NCBI GenBank assembly: GCA_938006335.1
Contig: CALLMF010000044.1
Span: 1-64,000 of the forward strand
Source: an uncultured Granulosicoccaceae bacterium
GTDB taxonomy: Bacteria > Pseudomonadota > Gammaproteobacteria > Granulosicoccales > Granulosicoccaceae
Direction of reading: 5' to 3'
Length of the DNA: 64,000 nucleotides
A model generated the notes under the pieces. That model searched no databases. It had not been told where the DNA came from and saw nothing but the letters and a program-made list of their open reading frames with translations. The position numbers were made by a program, and so were the translations under genes. Each line of letters opens with the position of its first letter. Position 1 is the stretch's first letter. Positions 49,864 through 62,121 of this stretch are shown here, piece by piece.

Positions 49864-49929
49864 GTAAGGCGGCTGTCTAGAGTGCGCGGGCGGCGCCAGT
49901 TTAAGAAAGGGAACAGCGTTGAAGCAGGC

Positions 49930-51267
49930 TCAGGCGGCCTGACCGAGTTTCTCGGCCACCAGGCTGCGCTTGTGCTCGATGTAGTACTCGAACTCGTGAC
50001 GGTAGTGCTTGACGAAACTCTGGACCGGCATGGCCGCCGCGTCGCCGAGCGCGCAGATCGTCCTGCCTGCGATCTTGCCGGCGACATCTTCCAGCTTTTC
50101 GATGTCTTCGGGGACACCCTTGCCTTCCACGATACGCGTAAGCATGCGATACAACCACCCCGTGCCCTCGCGGCACGGCGTGCACTGACCACAGCTCTCC
50201 GAGAAGTAGAAGCGCGAGATACGACGCAGCGCGTGCACCATGTCCGTGGTTTCGTTCATGACGATGACGGCACCGGAACCGAGCATGGAGCCACAGACCT
50301 TCGAGATTGAGTCGTAGTCCATGTTGGCCTGCATCATGATGTCGCCCGGCACCACAGGTACCGATGATCCTCCAGGGATTACTGCCTTGAGCGGTATGCC
50401 GTTTTTCATGCCGCCTGCAAGGTCGAGCAAGGTCGCGAACGGGGTCCCCAGATCGATCTCGAAATTACCGGGAGCGGCGACATGGCCGGACACGCTGAAA
50501 CACTTCTGGCCACCAGCGGTTTCCACACCCATGGACTTGAACCAGTCGGCGCCATTGCGAATGATGGCTGGCACTGATGAGACGCTTTCGGTGTTGTTGA
50601 TGGTGGTCGGCTTGCCGTACAGACCGTAGCCTGCCGGAAATGGCGGCTTGAAGCGCGGCTGGCCTTTCTTGCCCTCGAGAGATTCGAGAAGCGCGGTTTC
50701 CTCACCGCAGATATAGGCACCAGCGCCGAGCGTCGGGATGACTTCGATGTCGTGACCACTGCCCTTGATGTCCTTGCCCGCCCAACCGTTGGCGTACGCG
50801 TCTTTCACGGCCTGGCTGAAGCGCTGGTACACCTCGTCCATGAATTCGCCGCGCATGTAGTTGTAGGAGACACTGGCTCGAATCGCGTAGCTCCCGATCA
50901 GCATGCCCTCGACCAGGGCGTGCGGGTTGAAGCGCAACAGGTCGCGGTCCTTGCAGGTGCCCGGCTCGGACTCGTCGGAATTGACGACAAAGTAACTTTG
51001 CGCACCCGGCTCCTTCGGATCGGTCTTGGGCATGAAGCTCCACTTCAGACCAGTCGGGAAGCCTGCACCACCACGACCACGCAGTCCAGAGTCCTTGACG
51101 ATCTGCACCACGTCTTCGGGTGACAGTTTTTCGTCGAGGATCTTCTGCCAGGCGGTGTAGCCACCGATCTTCAGGTAGGTCTCGTAGCTCCACGGCTCGT
51201 CGTATTCGAGCGTGGTGTAACAAACCTGGTTCTGGCGCACGCCAGCGGTGTTTGCGGATGTGCTCAT
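49930..51267 (-). CDS. nuoF: NADH-quinone oxidoreductase subunit F
   Basis: GLRGRGGAGFPTGLKW; ESCGQCTPCREGTGW. Confidence 0.97.
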   Translation of the reverse strand: MSTSANTAGVRQNQVCYTTLEYDEPWSYETYLKIGGYTAWQKILDEKLSPEDVVQIVKDSGLRGRGGAGFPTGLKWSFMPKTDPKEPGAQSYFVVNSDESEPGTCKDRDLLRFNPHALVEGMLIGSYAIRASVSYNYMRGEFMDEVYQRFSQAVKDAYANGWAGKDIKGSGHDIEVIPTLGAGAYICGEETALLESLEGKKGQPRFKPPFPAGYGLYGKPTTINNTESVSSVPAIIRNGADWFKSMGVETAGGQKCFSVSGHVAAPGNFEIDLGTPFATLLDLAGGMKNGIPLKAVIPGGSSVPVVPGDIMMQANMDYDSISKVCGSMLGSGAVIVMNETTDMVHALRRISRFYFSESCGQCTPCREGTGWLYRMLTRIVEGKGVPEDIEKLEDVAGKIAGRTICALGDAAAMPVQSFVKHYRHEFEYYIEHKRSLVAEKLGQAA

Positions 51268-51342
51268 CGCGATGCGTCGCTACTGTGAGTTCGGTTGATC
51301 AAGAGCAGAAGTGATTTCACTTGCCGGCTTCGATGGGACGGG

Positions 51343-51864
51343 TCAATCGAGAGCATCAAGAATTTCGTCAACACGCTCCGGGGTGAGATCGGTGTGATAG
51401 ACGTGATTGACCTGCATCATCGGGCCACCGGCACAGGCCGCCAGGCACTCTTCCTCGACCTTGAGAAAAATACGTCCGTCCGGGGTGGACTCGCCAAGTT
51501 TGATACCGAACTTCTTCTCGCAATGCTCGACGATGGTGTCGGACCCCATCAGCATGCAGCTGATGTTGGTGCATATGGCAACGTTGTGTCGGCCGACCGG
51601 TTCGGTCTCGAACATGGAATAGAAGCTCGCCACTTCGTAGACCGCAATTGGCGCCATCTCGAGCTTGGCCGCCACCGCATCCATCAGCTCGGTCGAAAGC
51701 CAACCCTGGTTCTGATGCTGTGCGATCGAGAGCGCGGCAAGCACCGCACTCTGCTTCTGGTCGTCGGGGTAGCGCGTCATCCACTCGTCGATCTCGTGCA
51801 TCGAGTGCTCGTTAAGCACGTCAGCGGGGTTCGGCAACGTGACGTCTGACGGAGCGGCGCTCAT
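51343..51864 (-). CDS. nuoE: NADH-quinone oxidoreductase subunit E
   Basis: Thioredoxin-like 2Fe2S subunit; [31 protein letters not shown]. Confidence 0.97.
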   Translation of the reverse strand: MSAAPSDVTLPNPADVLNEHSMHEIDEWMTRYPDDQKQSAVLAALSIAQHQNQGWLSTELMDAVAAKLEMAPIAVYEVASFYSMFETEPVGRHNVAICTNISCMLMGSDTIVEHCEKKFGIKLGESTPDGRIFLKVEEECLAACAGGPMMQVNHVYHTDLTPERVDEILDALD

Positions 51865-53114
51865 CGGTCGATCTCCCCGAAAACGATGTCTTGCGTACCG
51901 ATGAGGGCAACGACATCGGACAGCATATGGCCTCGCGCCATCTCATCGAGGGCAGCGAGGTGCGGAAAGCCCGCGGCACGGACCTTCAGGCGATAGGGCT
52001 TGTTGGCACCATCGGATACCAGGTAACAACCGAATTCACCCTTGGGATGCTCAACGGCTGCATAGCTCTCCCCGGCAGGCAGACTGAAGCCCTCGGTAAA
52101 CAGCTTGAAGTGGTGGATCAGCGCCTCCATGTCGCCCTTCATTTCCGAGCGACGCGGTGGTGCGACCTTGTGATCCTCGGTGATCACCGGGCCCTTGTTG
52201 ACGCGCAACCAGTCGATGCACTGCTTGATGATGCGATTGGACTGCCGCATCTCCTCGATGCGAACCAGATAACGGTCGTAACTATCACCGTTCATTCCGA
52301 TCGGGATATCGAAATCGATCCGGTCATAGACCTCGTAGGGCTCGTTCTTGCGCAAGTCCCATTCGGTGTTGGAGCCGCGCAGCATGGGTCCGGTGAAGCC
52401 GAGCTGCAGTGCGCGCTCCGGCGTCACGACCCCGATACCTACCGTGCGCTGTTTCCAGATGCGATTGTCTGTCAGCAGGGTTTCGTATTCATCGACGCAG
52501 CGTGGAAAGCGATTGGCGAAGTCCTCGATGAAATCCAGCATCGAGCCATCGCGCGCTTCGTTCTGCTTCTTGACCTGCGCTGCCGAGCGGAAGCGGTTGG
52601 CTTCGTACTTCGGCATCTGATCCGGAAGATCGCGAGCAACACCGCCCGGCCGATAGTAGGTCGCGTGCAAGCGCGCACCGGAGACCGCCTCGTAGCAGTC
52701 CATCAGGTCTTCACGCTCACGGAAACAGTAGAGGAACATCGACATCGCACCGATATCCAGACCATGCGCTCCGAGCCACATGAGGTGGTTCAGGATGCGG
52801 GTGATCTCGTCGAACATCACGCGAATGTACTGCGCACGCTCCGGGACCTCGACGCCGAGTAGCTTCTCGATGGCCATGACGTAGCCGTGCTCGTTGCACA
52901 TCATCGACACATAGTCGAGTCGATCCATGTAACCGATGGTCTGGTTGTACGGCTTGGACTCGGCGAGTTTCTCGGTACCGCGGTGCAGCAAACCGATGTG
53001 CGGATCAGCACGCTCGACGACCTCGCCATCCATCTCCAGCACCAGGCGCAGCACGCCGTGCGCAGCCGGATGCTGAGGGCCGAAGTTAAGGGTGTAGTTG
53101 CGTATCTCTGGCAT
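51861..53114 (-). CDS. nuoD: NADH-quinone oxidoreductase subunit D
   Basis: [41 protein letters not shown]. Confidence 0.97.
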   Translation of the reverse strand: MPEIRNYTLNFGPQHPAAHGVLRLVLEMDGEVVERADPHIGLLHRGTEKLAESKPYNQTIGYMDRLDYVSMMCNEHGYVMAIEKLLGVEVPERAQYIRVMFDEITRILNHLMWLGAHGLDIGAMSMFLYCFREREDLMDCYEAVSGARLHATYYRPGGVARDLPDQMPKYEANRFRSAAQVKKQNEARDGSMLDFIEDFANRFPRCVDEYETLLTDNRIWKQRTVGIGVVTPERALQLGFTGPMLRGSNTEWDLRKNEPYEVYDRIDFDIPIGMNGDSYDRYLVRIEEMRQSNRIIKQCIDWLRVNKGPVITEDHKVAPPRRSEMKGDMEALIHHFKLFTEGFSLPAGESYAAVEHPKGEFGCYLVSDGANKPYRLKVRAAGFPHLAALDEMARGHMLSDVVALIGTQDIVFGEIDR

Positions 53115-53128
53115 GGCTGTGTCCTGGC

Positions 53129-53875
53129 TCAGGCCGCAGATTGGCCGGCTTGCGCCGCCGCTGCTGCTGCTTCGTCCTCGACCTCGCCGGAGACGTAACG
53201 GGCATCCTCGCGAATCACGCGCGGCACCAGCACGCGCGGCTCGATACTGACCGGCTCGTACACCACACGCCCCTTGACCGGGTCGTAGCGCATTTCCACA
53301 TTGCCGACGAGCGGGAAGTCCTTGCGGAACGGGTGCCCCACGAAACCATAATCGGTCAGGATACGACGTAGATCCGGGTGGCCTTCAAACAGGATGCCGA
53401 ACAGATCAAACGCTTCTCGCTCGTACCAGTCGGCATTCGCCCAGACGGTGGTGAGTGACGGCACTACCGGCAGACTGTCGTCCGGTGCCTCACAACGCAC
53501 CCGCAGGCGCACGCCATGGGTGATCGACAGCAGGTGCGAGACGACCACAAAGCGTGCCCGTCCGATATCGGGTAGCTCGAAATCGCTCCCGAAGCTCAAG
53601 CGCCCTACGGAGGTTGAATCCACCGCCCGACTGAAACTCGCAGCACCTGCGGTCGAGGTGTTCCACTCGTCCTGACCATAGGTGGCGTAGTCCACGCCGC
53701 AGAGGTCAGAGAGCTGCGTGAAGGCAAGGCTCGGGTCGTCACGCAGCGTGAGCGCAACGGACGGCAGGTCTGCCGGCGCAACCGTGATGGTGGCGAGATC
53801 GATGTCCTTGACGATGGACTCGTTGGCTGGAAAGGCCGCCTTGAGACTCGCCAGCATGTCGTCGAGACGGCTCAT
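53129..53875 (-). CDS. nuoC: NADH-quinone oxidoreductase subunit C
   Basis: [40 protein letters not shown]. Confidence 0.96.
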   Translation of the reverse strand: MSRLDDMLASLKAAFPANESIVKDIDLATITVAPADLPSVALTLRDDPSLAFTQLSDLCGVDYATYGQDEWNTSTAGAASFSRAVDSTSVGRLSFGSDFELPDIGRARFVVVSHLLSITHGVRLRVRCEAPDDSLPVVPSLTTVWANADWYEREAFDLFGILFEGHPDLRRILTDYGFVGHPFRKDFPLVGNVEMRYDPVKGRVVYEPVSIEPRVLVPRVIREDARYVSGEVEDEAAAAAAQAGQSAA

Positions 53876-54348
53876 CGGGCGATGGTGTCCGTGGTGCGGA
53901 TCTTCTTCTGCAATTGCATGATGCCGTACAGCAGCGCCTCGGCTGTGGGCGGACAACCCGGCACGTAGACATCGACCGGCACGATGCGGTCACAGCCACG
54001 AACAACCGCATAGGAGTAGTGGTAGTAGCCCCCTCCGTTGGCACAGGAACCCATGGAGATGACCCACTTGGGATCGGGCATCTGGTCGTACACCTTGCGG
54101 AGCGCAGGAGCCATCTTGTTGACCAGCGTTCCAGCCACGATCATCACATCACTTTGGCGCGGGCTCGGACGGAAGATGATGCCGAAACGATCAAGATCGT
54201 AGCGAGCGGCACCTGCGTGCATCATCTCTACCGCACAGCAGGCGAGACCAAAGGTCATCGGCCACATCGAACCGGTGCGTGCCCAGTTGATCAATTTGTC
54301 GGCCGAGGTCGTTACAAAACCTTCCTCGAGTACGCCTTCAATGCCCAT
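53872..54348 (-). CDS. nuoB: NADH-quinone oxidoreductase subunit B
   Basis: [26 protein letters not shown]…[44 protein letters not shown]. Confidence 0.97.
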   Translation of the reverse strand: MGIEGVLEEGFVTTSADKLINWARTGSMWPMTFGLACCAVEMMHAGAARYDLDRFGIIFRPSPRQSDVMIVAGTLVNKMAPALRKVYDQMPDPKWVISMGSCANGGGYYHYSYAVVRGCDRIVPVDVYVPGCPPTAEALLYGIMQLQKKIRTTDTIAR

Positions 54349-54404
54349 ATGTGCGTCTTGTGTCTGTGTACGGGACGTTTTACGTTGCGAGAGCCGTTAC
54401 AGGC

Positions 54405-54761
54405 TCACTCCCACTCGAGGGCGCCCTTCTTCCACTCGTAGATGAAGCCGATGACGAGAATGAACAGAAAGATCCCCATTGCGGCAAAGGCCGCACCCGA
54501 GATGCTGTCCAGAGTGACAGCCCAGGGAATGAGGAACGCGATCTCCAGGTCGAAAATGATGAACAGAATTGCCACCAGGTAGTACCGGACGTCGAACTTC
54601 ATGCGGGCGTCCTCAAATGCCTCGAACCCACACTCGTAGGGGGAGTTCTTTTCTCGCGACGGCTTGTGAGGGCCGATCACACGGCCCGCTGTCAACAGGA
54701 CGGCACCAAGGACCACGCCGATCAGCATGAACAATAGAACGGGAAAGTAATTCGCCAACAT
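54405..54761 (-). CDS. nuoA: NADH-quinone oxidoreductase subunit A
   Basis: [41 protein letters not shown]. Confidence 0.97.
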   Translation of the reverse strand: MLANYFPVLLFMLIGVVLGAVLLTAGRVIGPHKPSREKNSPYECGFEAFEDARMKFDVRYYLVAILFIIFDLEIAFLIPWAVTLDSISGAAFAAMGIFLFILVIGFIYEWKKGALEWE

Positions 54762-55043
54762 GTTTCGGAGGTGCCGTGAATGCGCTGAAGGTGGGCCCAG
54801 CAGGCTCGGAAGCGCAAGCCGGAAACCAACGTGAGGGACCCGCCCACGCGAGCCTCCCGAACAACTTGTTGATTATCGCAGATAAGCGCGCGCATGCCAC
54901 CACCTCTTGCGACATACAGCGAGCACTGCAGGCACAGGTGTTTTCGCGGGAGGCACAGGCGCGCGACTGTCGTCGCAGGGTCACATGGCTGGCGGGCTGA
55001 GCGGCACGCGTTCACACCCGGATAAAGCGATAACCCTAAATGA

Positions 55044-55128
55044 TGGTGCCGTCGCCCGGACTCGAACCGGGACAGCTTTCGCCACTACCCCCTCAAGATA
55101 GCGTGTCTACCAATTCCACCACGACGGC
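55044..55128 (-). tRNA. tRNA-Leu (GAG anticodon)
   Basis: Minus strand GCCGTCGTGGTGGAATTGGTAGACACGCTATCTTGAGGGGGTAGTGGCGAAAGCTGTCCCGGTTCGAGTCCGGGCGACGGCACCA. Confidence 0.93.
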
Positions 55129-55267
55129 AGCCGTGTATCGGCGCGCTGCTGCGCCGAGCCCGCAAGAATAGCGGAAAAATCCCCGCTAGGGGTTATCGCG
55201 TCAGAGGGATTTACGCGACAGGAAAAACATGAGCGACGTACGTCGCCCGGTACACAGCCGGTAGCCC

Positions 55268-55666
55268 CTAGTTGGCGTCGCCGGCTGACTCGGGCGCTGC
55301 GGGAGCCGCAGGCGCGTCAACACTGATACTCGTCTCCTCACTATCGCTCAAACCGCCCGGCAGATCGTCGGTAACAGAGGCTGGAGACTGCTCGACGAGA
55401 CCCGGCACATCGGTAACGGAGCGAACCGAGGAATCTCGATGCGCCGCCATCCAGAACAGCAGCAAGCTGGTCAGAAAGAAGAGAAATGCCGCTACCGTGG
55501 TTGCCCGTGACAGGAATGAGCCGGCGCCACGCGCACCGAACACGGTGGCGGACGCACCGCTACCGAAAGCGGCACCTGCATCGGCGCCCTTGCCGTGTTG
55601 GATAAGGACCAGGCCGATGACGACCGCGGCGAGAATGACGTGGACGACGAGCGCGAGGGACTGCAT
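55268..55666 (-). CDS. secG: preprotein translocase subunit SecG
   Basis: MQSLALVVHVILAAVVIGLVLIQHGKGADAGAAFGSGASATVFGARGAGSFLSRATTVAAFLFFLTSLLL. Confidence 0.95.
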   Translation of the reverse strand: MQSLALVVHVILAAVVIGLVLIQHGKGADAGAAFGSGASATVFGARGAGSFLSRATTVAAFLFFLTSLLLFWMAAHRDSSVRSVTDVPGLVEQSPASVTDDLPGGLSDSEETSISVDAPAAPAAPESAGDAN

Positions 55667-55782
55667 GTATGAGTTACCAGGTCAGGATGACACCCGCGGT
55701 GCCAGCCCGGCATTATAGCCCGTGATGGCCGCACGCGCGACGCACGAATGCGACGAGCCGAAGGCCGCGAGTGCCAGTCAGC

Positions 55783-56541
55783 TCAGACCGTAGCCTGGCA
55801 GATACCCAGAAAGTCCTCGGCTACCAACGACGCGCCGCCAATCAGACCACCGTCGATGTCGGCCTGCGCCAGCAATTCTGCAGCGTTGCCGGGTTTCATG
55901 CTGCCTCCGTAGAGAATCAGCATGTCGCCAGCCGACCCTGCACCCGCAACCGCCAGCCACGCTCGAATCATGGCGTGTACGGCCTGCGCCTGGTCAGGCG
56001 ATGCCGTCAATCCCGTGCCAATTGCCCATACCGGCTCGTAGGCAACAACCAGCTTGTCCAGTGAGTCGGCACCGACGGCATCGCGTACGGCAGCAAGCTG
56101 CCGCGCGATGACCGTGTCGACGTCACCTGATTCTCGCTCCGCCTGAGTCTCACCCACGCAAACAATGGGTACCAGCCCTGCGTCAAGCGCCCCGAGGGTA
56201 CGCGCCCCCACATCGGCGTCAGACTCACCGAACAGGCTGCGGCGTTCGCTGTGACCGACGATGACATGACTGACACCGAGCTCTGCAAGCATGTGTGCAG
56301 ACACCTCTCCGGTGTACGCACCGCTGGCGGCCGCGGCCACATTCTGGGCGCCCACTTTCAGCCGGGTGCCTTCGACGGCTTTTGCAACCGCCTCGAGGTA
56401 CGGGAACGGCGGACACAACAGCACATCGCACCGCTCGCTGGTCGACATGCCCTGGGCGATGGCCTCGGCAAGCGCCACGCCAGTCTCGCGCGTGCCGTTG
56501 AGCTTCCAATTGCCGGCAATCAGTGAGCGACGATCAGACAT
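55783..56541 (-). CDS. tpiA: triosephosphate isomerase
   Basis: RRSLIAGNWKLNGT; VIVGHSERR; VVAYEPVWAIGTG; ILYGGSMKPGNA. Confidence 0.97.
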   Translation of the reverse strand: MSDRRSLIAGNWKLNGTRETGVALAEAIAQGMSTSERCDVLLCPPFPYLEAVAKAVEGTRLKVGAQNVAAAASGAYTGEVSAHMLAELGVSHVIVGHSERRSLFGESDADVGARTLGALDAGLVPIVCVGETQAERESGDVDTVIARQLAAVRDAVGADSLDKLVVAYEPVWAIGTGLTASPDQAQAVHAMIRAWLAVAGAGSAGDMLILYGGSMKPGNAAELLAQADIDGGLIGGASLVAEDFLGICQATV

Positions 56542-56545
56542 GGGA

Positions 56546-57883
56546 TCAGGCCGCCGCGTCTTGAACAACGCGAGCCACTTCCTCGCAGATGCGCTGGACG
56601 TCATTGGCCACCTTGCCTTCGACCATGACACGCACCAGAGGCTCAGTGCCAGATGGACGCAGCAGGATGCGACCGTTACCGGCCAAGGTGTCTTCGGCCT
56701 TTCGAATGGCGTCGTCTATTGCGGAGTTGCTCTCGATCACGCCCTTGTCGCGCACTGGCACGTTGAGCAACACTTGCGGGTACAACTCCATATCGGCACG
56801 CAGACGCGACAGCGATTCGCCGGTCTCCTTCATTACGGCGAGCACGGCCAGTGCCGCGACGATCGCGTCACCGGTGGTTACTCGATCAAGGCAGATGATA
56901 TGGCCAGAATTCTCGCCGCCGAGCTCCCAACCTTCCGAGCGCAGCGTTTCGAGCACATAGCGGTCGCCGACATTGGCGCGCTTGAACGGCACGCCCATGC
57001 CATCCAGCGCATGTTCCAGCGCGAGGTTGGTCATCAGGGTGCCAGCCACACCACCGGAGAGTACGCCCGCGCTGTGTCGCGCCCGCGCCAGCACGTAGAG
57101 GATTTCATCGCCGTCGACGATTTCGCCGCGGTGATCAACCATGATCAGCCGGTCGCCGTCTCCATCGAGCGCAATGCCGATGTCGGCGCGCTCAAGCAAC
57201 ACATGTGATCGCAAGTGTTCGGGCGCCGTGGCACCACACTCCTTGTTGATGTTCAGGCCATTGGGAGATGCGCCAATGGAGACCACGGTAGCGCCGAGCT
57301 CGTCGAACACGCGACGAGCGATGTCGTAGGCCGCGCCGTTGGCAGCGTCCACAACGATCTTCATGCCACCCAGCCGAAGCCCCTTGGGAAAGGTGCTCTT
57401 GCAAAATTCGATGTATCGCCCGCCAGCGTCCTCAATGCGCTGCGCGCGACCCAACTCCGAAGAGTCGACCGTCGTCATCTGCTCGCTCATCATGGCCTCG
57501 ATCTCCAGCTCGGTCTCGTCCGGCAGCTTGGTGCCCTCGGTCGAAAAGAACTTGAGTCCGTTGTCGTAGAAGGGGTTGTGCGAGGCACTGATCACGATGC
57601 CCGCCGCCGCACGAAACGTGCTGGTGAGGTAGGCAACTGCAGGGGTCGGCATCGGGCCGAGCATGCGGCTGTCGATACCGGCCGATGCAAGCCCGGCTTC
57701 AAGGGCCGATTCAAAGAGATAACCGGACACACGCGTGTCCTTGCCGATGAGCACTTCACGGTTTCCCTGGCGCGCGAGCACCATGCCAGCCGCCCATCCC
57801 AACTTCAGGACAGTTTCAGCCGTCATCGGGTACTCACCCACTCGCCCACGAATCCCGTCGGTTCCGAAATACTCTCTTTTCAT
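56546..57883 (-). CDS. glmM: phosphoglucosamine mutase
   Basis: [41 protein letters not shown]. Confidence 0.97.
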   Translation of the reverse strand: MKREYFGTDGIRGRVGEYPMTAETVLKLGWAAGMVLARQGNREVLIGKDTRVSGYLFESALEAGLASAGIDSRMLGPMPTPAVAYLTSTFRAAAGIVISASHNPFYDNGLKFFSTEGTKLPDETELEIEAMMSEQMTTVDSSELGRAQRIEDAGGRYIEFCKSTFPKGLRLGGMKIVVDAANGAAYDIARRVFDELGATVVSIGASPNGLNINKECGATAPEHLRSHVLLERADIGIALDGDGDRLIMVDHRGEIVDGDEILYVLARARHSAGVLSGGVAGTLMTNLALEHALDGMGVPFKRANVGDRYVLETLRSEGWELGGENSGHIICLDRVTTGDAIVAALAVLAVMKETGESLSRLRADMELYPQVLLNVPVRDKGVIESNSAIDDAIRKAEDTLAGNGRILLRPSGTEPLVRVMVEGKVANDVQRICEEVARVVQDAAA

Positions 57884-57934
57884 CATCACGTTCCGTCCGC
57901 ACACCCGCGAAAATCGCGCGCGCCGGTCAAGTTG

Positions 57935-58822
57935 TCAGGAGACCAATGGACTAGCTACGCCGGATTCATGCCAGATTGCCAGCGCCTGCACAGTTTCGCG
58001 GACATCGTGGACTCTGACGATGGACGCTCCCTGCCCGATTGCGATCATGGCCGCCGCCACCGAACCCACCAAACGATCACACTGATCATCGCCAAGTAGC
58101 TGACCGATCAGCCGTTTTCGCGATAATCCGGCAACGACAGGCCCAAGATCGGCCAGGCGATGCAACTGCTGCAGCAGCTCGAGATTGTGATTCAGACGCT
58201 TGCCGAATCCGAATCCCGGATCGTAAAGAATCGTATCTGCAGGAATACCCGCGGCGGTAGCGACATCGCGGCGCTCCGTGAGCCAGTTGACGACCTCGGT
58301 GACCACGTCGGTATACCGCGGGTCATCCTGCATGGTCGCGGGCGTTCCCTGCATGTGCATCAGGCACACCGGCACGCTCAAGCGCGCAGCCATGGCGATG
58401 GCTCCCGGCTCCGACAAGGCCATGACGTCATTGATCAGACCTGCACCCGCCTCCACCGCCGCCCGCATCACCGCGGGATTGCTGGTGTCCACAGACACGA
58501 CGGCCTCCGTATGTTCGATGACCGCTGTGACAACCGGAATCACCCGAGCCAGCTCTTCTGCCTCGGCGACCGGTTCTGCACCCGGTCTTGTTGAAACGCC
58601 GCCGACGTCAATGATGTCAGCGCCGGCTTCGCACAGGGCGATGGCATGTTCGCGAGCGGCGGAGACAGAGCAATATCGCCCGCCGTCCGAAAACGAATCC
58701 GGAGTCACGTTGAGGATGCCCATGACTCTCGGGCGATCAAGTACCAGAGCCCGACCGTTGCAGTCGAGCGTCATGGCGAACGGAGCGGACACGGGCATCG
58801 GCTCACGTGTCGCGTCGCGCAC
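57935..58822 (-). CDS. folP: dihydropteroate synthase
   Basis: RPRVMGILNVTPDSFSDGGRY; GADIIDVGGVSTRPGAEPV; YDPGFGFGKRLNHNLELL. Confidence 0.95.
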   Translation of the reverse strand: MRDATREPMPVSAPFAMTLDCNGRALVLDRPRVMGILNVTPDSFSDGGRYCSVSAAREHAIALCEAGADIIDVGGVSTRPGAEPVAEAEELARVIPVVTAVIEHTEAVVSVDTSNPAVMRAAVEAGAGLINDVMALSEPGAIAMAARLSVPVCLMHMQGTPATMQDDPRYTDVVTEVVNWLTERRDVATAAGIPADTILYDPGFGFGKRLNHNLELLQQLHRLADLGPVVAGLSRKRLIGQLLGDDQCDRLVGSVAAAMIAIGQGASIVRVHDVRETVQALAIWHESGVASPLVS

Positions 58823-58851
58823 GCCATCCTTTCCCCTCGCCTGCCAAGCGC

Positions 58852-60813
58852 TTAGTGCAGGCTCGGGGAGGGATCTCCACCAACGGGCTTGTCCGAAGCA
58901 TCGTCTGATGCGTCGTCACCATCATCCGAAGAAGCCGTCTTGCCACTACTCGGCGGGACCGATGAACCCCCTTTCGGGTCGTCGCCCCAGTCGGCTGGCG
59001 GCCCCGGCTCTTCACGGTTCATCAGGCGTCCGATCTGACCGATATCGATGGTCTCGTACTTCATCAGTGCATCCGACATGGCGTGGAGAATGTCCATGTT
59101 GTCGGTAAGGATCTGCGTGGCACGCTGGTAGTTGTTGTCGATGAGCAGACGGATCTCGTCATCGATGGTATCGGCGGTTTCAGCCGACATGGAGGCCTGC
59201 TGCGTGGATCGCCCACCCAGGAAAGGCTCGCCCTCTTCCTTGGAGTAGGCCAAGGGGCCCAGTTTGTCTGACAGACCCCATTTGGTCACCATGTTCCGTG
59301 CGAGCTCAGTGGCACGCTCGATGTCACTCGAGGCGCCGGTGGTCACGTTTTCCGCGCCGAAGATGAGCTCCTCTGCGATCCGTCCGCCGTAGAGCGAAGA
59401 AATTCGGCTCTCCAGCTCGACCTTGCTCTGACTGTAGCGGTCTTCCTCGGGCAGATACATCGTGACACCGAGGGCTCGACCTCGAGGAATGATGGTGACC
59501 TTGTAGACCGGGTCATGTTTGGGCACGAGATGCCCAACGATGGCGTGACCCGCCTCGTGATAAGCGGTGAGTTTTTTCTCCGCCTCGCTCATGACCATCG
59601 ACTTGCGCTCCGCGCCCATCATGATCTTGTCCTTGGCTCGCTCGAAGTCACCCATGTCCACTTGTCGCTCATCGGCACGTGCGGCAAAGAGCGCTGCCTC
59701 GTTGACCAGGTTGGCGAGGTCCGCCCCGGAGAAACCGGGGGTTCCGCGAGCGATGTACTCGGGCTTGACGTCGTCTGCGAGGGGCACCTTGGCCATGTGA
59801 ACCCGCAGGATCTGCTCTCGACCACGCACATCCGGCAGCGGCACAACCACCTGGCGGTCAAATCGGCCGGGACGCAACAGCGCGGGATCGAGCACGTCCG
59901 GCCGGTTGGTCGCCGCAATGACGATGACACCTTCATTGCCCTCGAATCCATCCATCTCGACAAGCAGCTGGTTGAGCGTTTGCTCGCGCTCATCGTGTCC
60001 ACCGCCCAGGCCTGCGCCACGGTGGCGTCCAACCGCATCGATTTCGTCTATGAATATGATGCAGGGAGAGTGCTTCTTGGCCTGCTCGAACATGTCGCGC
60101 ACGCGACTCGCACCCACGCCCACAAACATCTCGACGAAATCGGAGCCAGAAATCGTGAAGAACGGTACCTTGGCCTCGCCCGCGATGGCCTTGGCGAGTA
60201 GCGTCTTACCGGTACCTGGCGATCCAACCATCAGCACGCCGCGCGGAATCTTGCCACCGAGCTTCTGGAACTTGCCGGGATCGCGCAGAAATTCGACGAG
60301 TTCGGAGACTTCGTCCTTGGCCTCTTCCACGCCGGCGACGTCGGCAAACGTGACCTTGACCTGGTCTTCATTGAGCAGACGCGCCTTGCTCTTGCCAAAA
60401 CTCATGGCGCCACGCCCGGCCCCGCCGCCTTGCATCTGGCGCATGAAGAAGATCCACACCCCTACGAGGATGAGCAACGGAAACCAGCTGATCAGGATGT
60501 TCAGCAGCAGATTCGGCTGTTTTGGCGGCACTTGCTCGAACTCCACGCCGGCACGATCCAGCTCACCGATCAGTGAGCGGTTGTCGGTTTCCGGGCTGTA
60601 GGTCACGAACGGCTGCCCGCCATTGCGCACACCCGAGATCTCGGTGTCGTTGAAGCGCACCTGATCGATCTGGCCGCTCTGTACCGAGTCCAGGAATTCC
60701 GAGTAGGCAATGGTGCTACCCGCAGCTCTCTGGCTACCCAGGTTGTTGAAGACGGTCATCAGGATGACCGCAATGACCACCCAGAGGAGGACGTTCTTAA
60801 GGAGATCGCTCAA
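58852..60813 (-). CDS. ftsH: ATP-dependent zinc metalloprotease FtsH
   Basis: [27 protein letters not shown]; two N-terminal TM segments. Confidence 0.97.
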   Translation of the reverse strand: MSDLLKNVLLWVVIAVILMTVFNNLGSQRAAGSTIAYSEFLDSVQSGQIDQVRFNDTEISGVRNGGQPFVTYSPETDNRSLIGELDRAGVEFEQVPPKQPNLLLNILISWFPLLILVGVWIFFMRQMQGGGAGRGAMSFGKSKARLLNEDQVKVTFADVAGVEEAKDEVSELVEFLRDPGKFQKLGGKIPRGVLMVGSPGTGKTLLAKAIAGEAKVPFFTISGSDFVEMFVGVGASRVRDMFEQAKKHSPCIIFIDEIDAVGRHRGAGLGGGHDEREQTLNQLLVEMDGFEGNEGVIVIAATNRPDVLDPALLRPGRFDRQVVVPLPDVRGREQILRVHMAKVPLADDVKPEYIARGTPGFSGADLANLVNEAALFAARADERQVDMGDFERAKDKIMMGAERKSMVMSEAEKKLTAYHEAGHAIVGHLVPKHDPVYKVTIIPRGRALGVTMYLPEEDRYSQSKVELESRISSLYGGRIAEELIFGAENVTTGASSDIERATELARNMVTKWGLSDKLGPLAYSKEEGEPFLGGRSTQQASMSAETADTIDDEIRLLIDNNYQRATQILTDNMDILHAMSDALMKYETIDIGQIGRLMNREEPGPPADWGDDPKGGSSVPPSSGKTASSDDGDDASDDASDKPVGGDPSPSLH

Positions 60814-60902
60814 GTATTCACCTCAGAAGCCTGCACTGGCGAATACCAGCGCATGACTTGATTAACTTCCCACAGCGGGCCCCCGACTATAGCCCAAGCC
60901 CG

Positions 60903-61538
60903 TTACGCGGCTTGGCGATAATCCGAAGCTACCAGATAGACTTCACGGCTGCGGGACCGTGAGGCCTCGGGTTTCCTGACTTTAACCTGTCCGAACTGTG
61001 TTCTTAGATTGTTGACGTAGGTATCAAAACCGGCGCCCTGGAACACCTTGACTACAAACGACCCGCCCGGCGACAACACCGCGCAGGCCATGTCCATGGC
61101 GAGTTCCGCGAGCGCCATCGAGCGCGCTTGATCGGTACTCGCCACACCAGACAAGTTGGGTGCCATGTCCGATAACACAATATCCGCGCCTCCATCTCCC
61201 AGCGCTTTTTCTATCCGGTCTGCCGTTTCCTGCTCGGTGAAGTCTCCAAGCACGAACGCGACGCCTTCGACCGCATCCATCTCCAGAAGATCACTGGCGA
61301 CCATCGTGCCCTGATGACCGATGCGTTCGACGACATATTGTGTCCACCCGCCCGGAGCCGCGCCGAGTTCGAGCACGCGTGCCCCCTTTTTCAGAAGACC
61401 ATCCTTTTGATCGATTTCTGCGAGCTTGTAACTCGCTCTCGACCGGTAGCCGTCCTCTTGGGCGCGACGCACGTGTGCATCGCGGACGTGCTTCTCGTAC
61501 CATCCCGCACTCTTGCTACCGCCGCGCGACTTACCGGC
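60903..61538 (-). CDS. rlmE: 23S rRNA (uridine-2'-O-)-methyltransferase RlmE (FtsJ)
   Basis: DAHVRRAQEDGYRSRASYKLAEIDQKDGLLKKGARVLELGAAPGGWTQY; SDMAPNLSGV; probable GTG start. Confidence 0.95.
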   Translation of the reverse strand, partial: AGKSRGGSKSAGWYEKHVRDAHVRRAQEDGYRSRASYKLAEIDQKDGLLKKGARVLELGAAPGGWTQYVVERIGHQGTMVASDLLEMDAVEGVAFVLGDFTEQETADRIEKALGDGGADIVLSDMAPNLSGVASTDQARSMALAELAMDMACAVLSPGGSFVVKVFQGAGFDTYVNNLRTQFGQVKVRKPEASRSRSREVYLVASDYRQAA

Positions 61539-61697
61539 CACCCGCTTTTCCCGACACAATTGGCTGCGCCCGAAGAAGGGCTCCACAAAACGCCAGTGTA
61601 ATCGCCCGGCTCACATCCGGTCGTCGCAACGCTGACGTTTGCAATTCGGTACGCAGCAATATCCATACTCGATCAACCTGACGACGACCAGAAACGC

Positions 61698-62093
61698 TTG
61701 AACAATCAACTCCAGAAAGACCTGAAGAGACGAGCCCATGCGCTCAAGCCCGTGGTTCGCGTCGGACAGCACGGCGTAACCGAGGGTGTACTGGCGGAGC
61801 TGGACGGTGCGCTGGCGCACCACGAGCTGGTCAAGGTCAAGCTTTCCGGAGACTCGGCAGAGGCGCGACAGGAGCAACTGGAAGCCTTGTGCAAGGCCAC
61901 CGACTCCGAAACCGTGCAGCACATCGGACACACTGCCACGCTCTGGCGCGAGAAACCGCCACAAAAGCGAGAAGTCAAAAAAAGCCGGAAGCCCGCGAAG
62001 CGGGCCCATAGCCGATCAAGCGGCCGATCAGGTGCCAGCGGCCGCAAGGCGCCGACGCACGATAGTCAACTGCGTCGAGGCACTCGACGTTGA
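61698..62093 (+). CDS. yhbY: YhbY-family CRM-domain RNA-binding protein
   Basis: LKRRAHALKPVVRVGQHGVTEGVLAELDGALAHHELVKVKLSGD; divergent from rlmE. Confidence 0.93.
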   Translation: MNNQLQKDLKRRAHALKPVVRVGQHGVTEGVLAELDGALAHHELVKVKLSGDSAEARQEQLEALCKATDSETVQHIGHTATLWREKPPQKREVKKSRKPAKRAHSRSSGRSGASGRKAPTHDSQLRRGTRR

Positions 62094-62121
62094 CTCACCC
62101 ACGGCAGCGAGCCCTTGCTGC

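Noticed and set aside
55182-55193. Terminator after secG (CCCCGCTAGGGG)
   Set aside because: Only a 4-bp stem with a short T-run on the minus strand; too weak to call.
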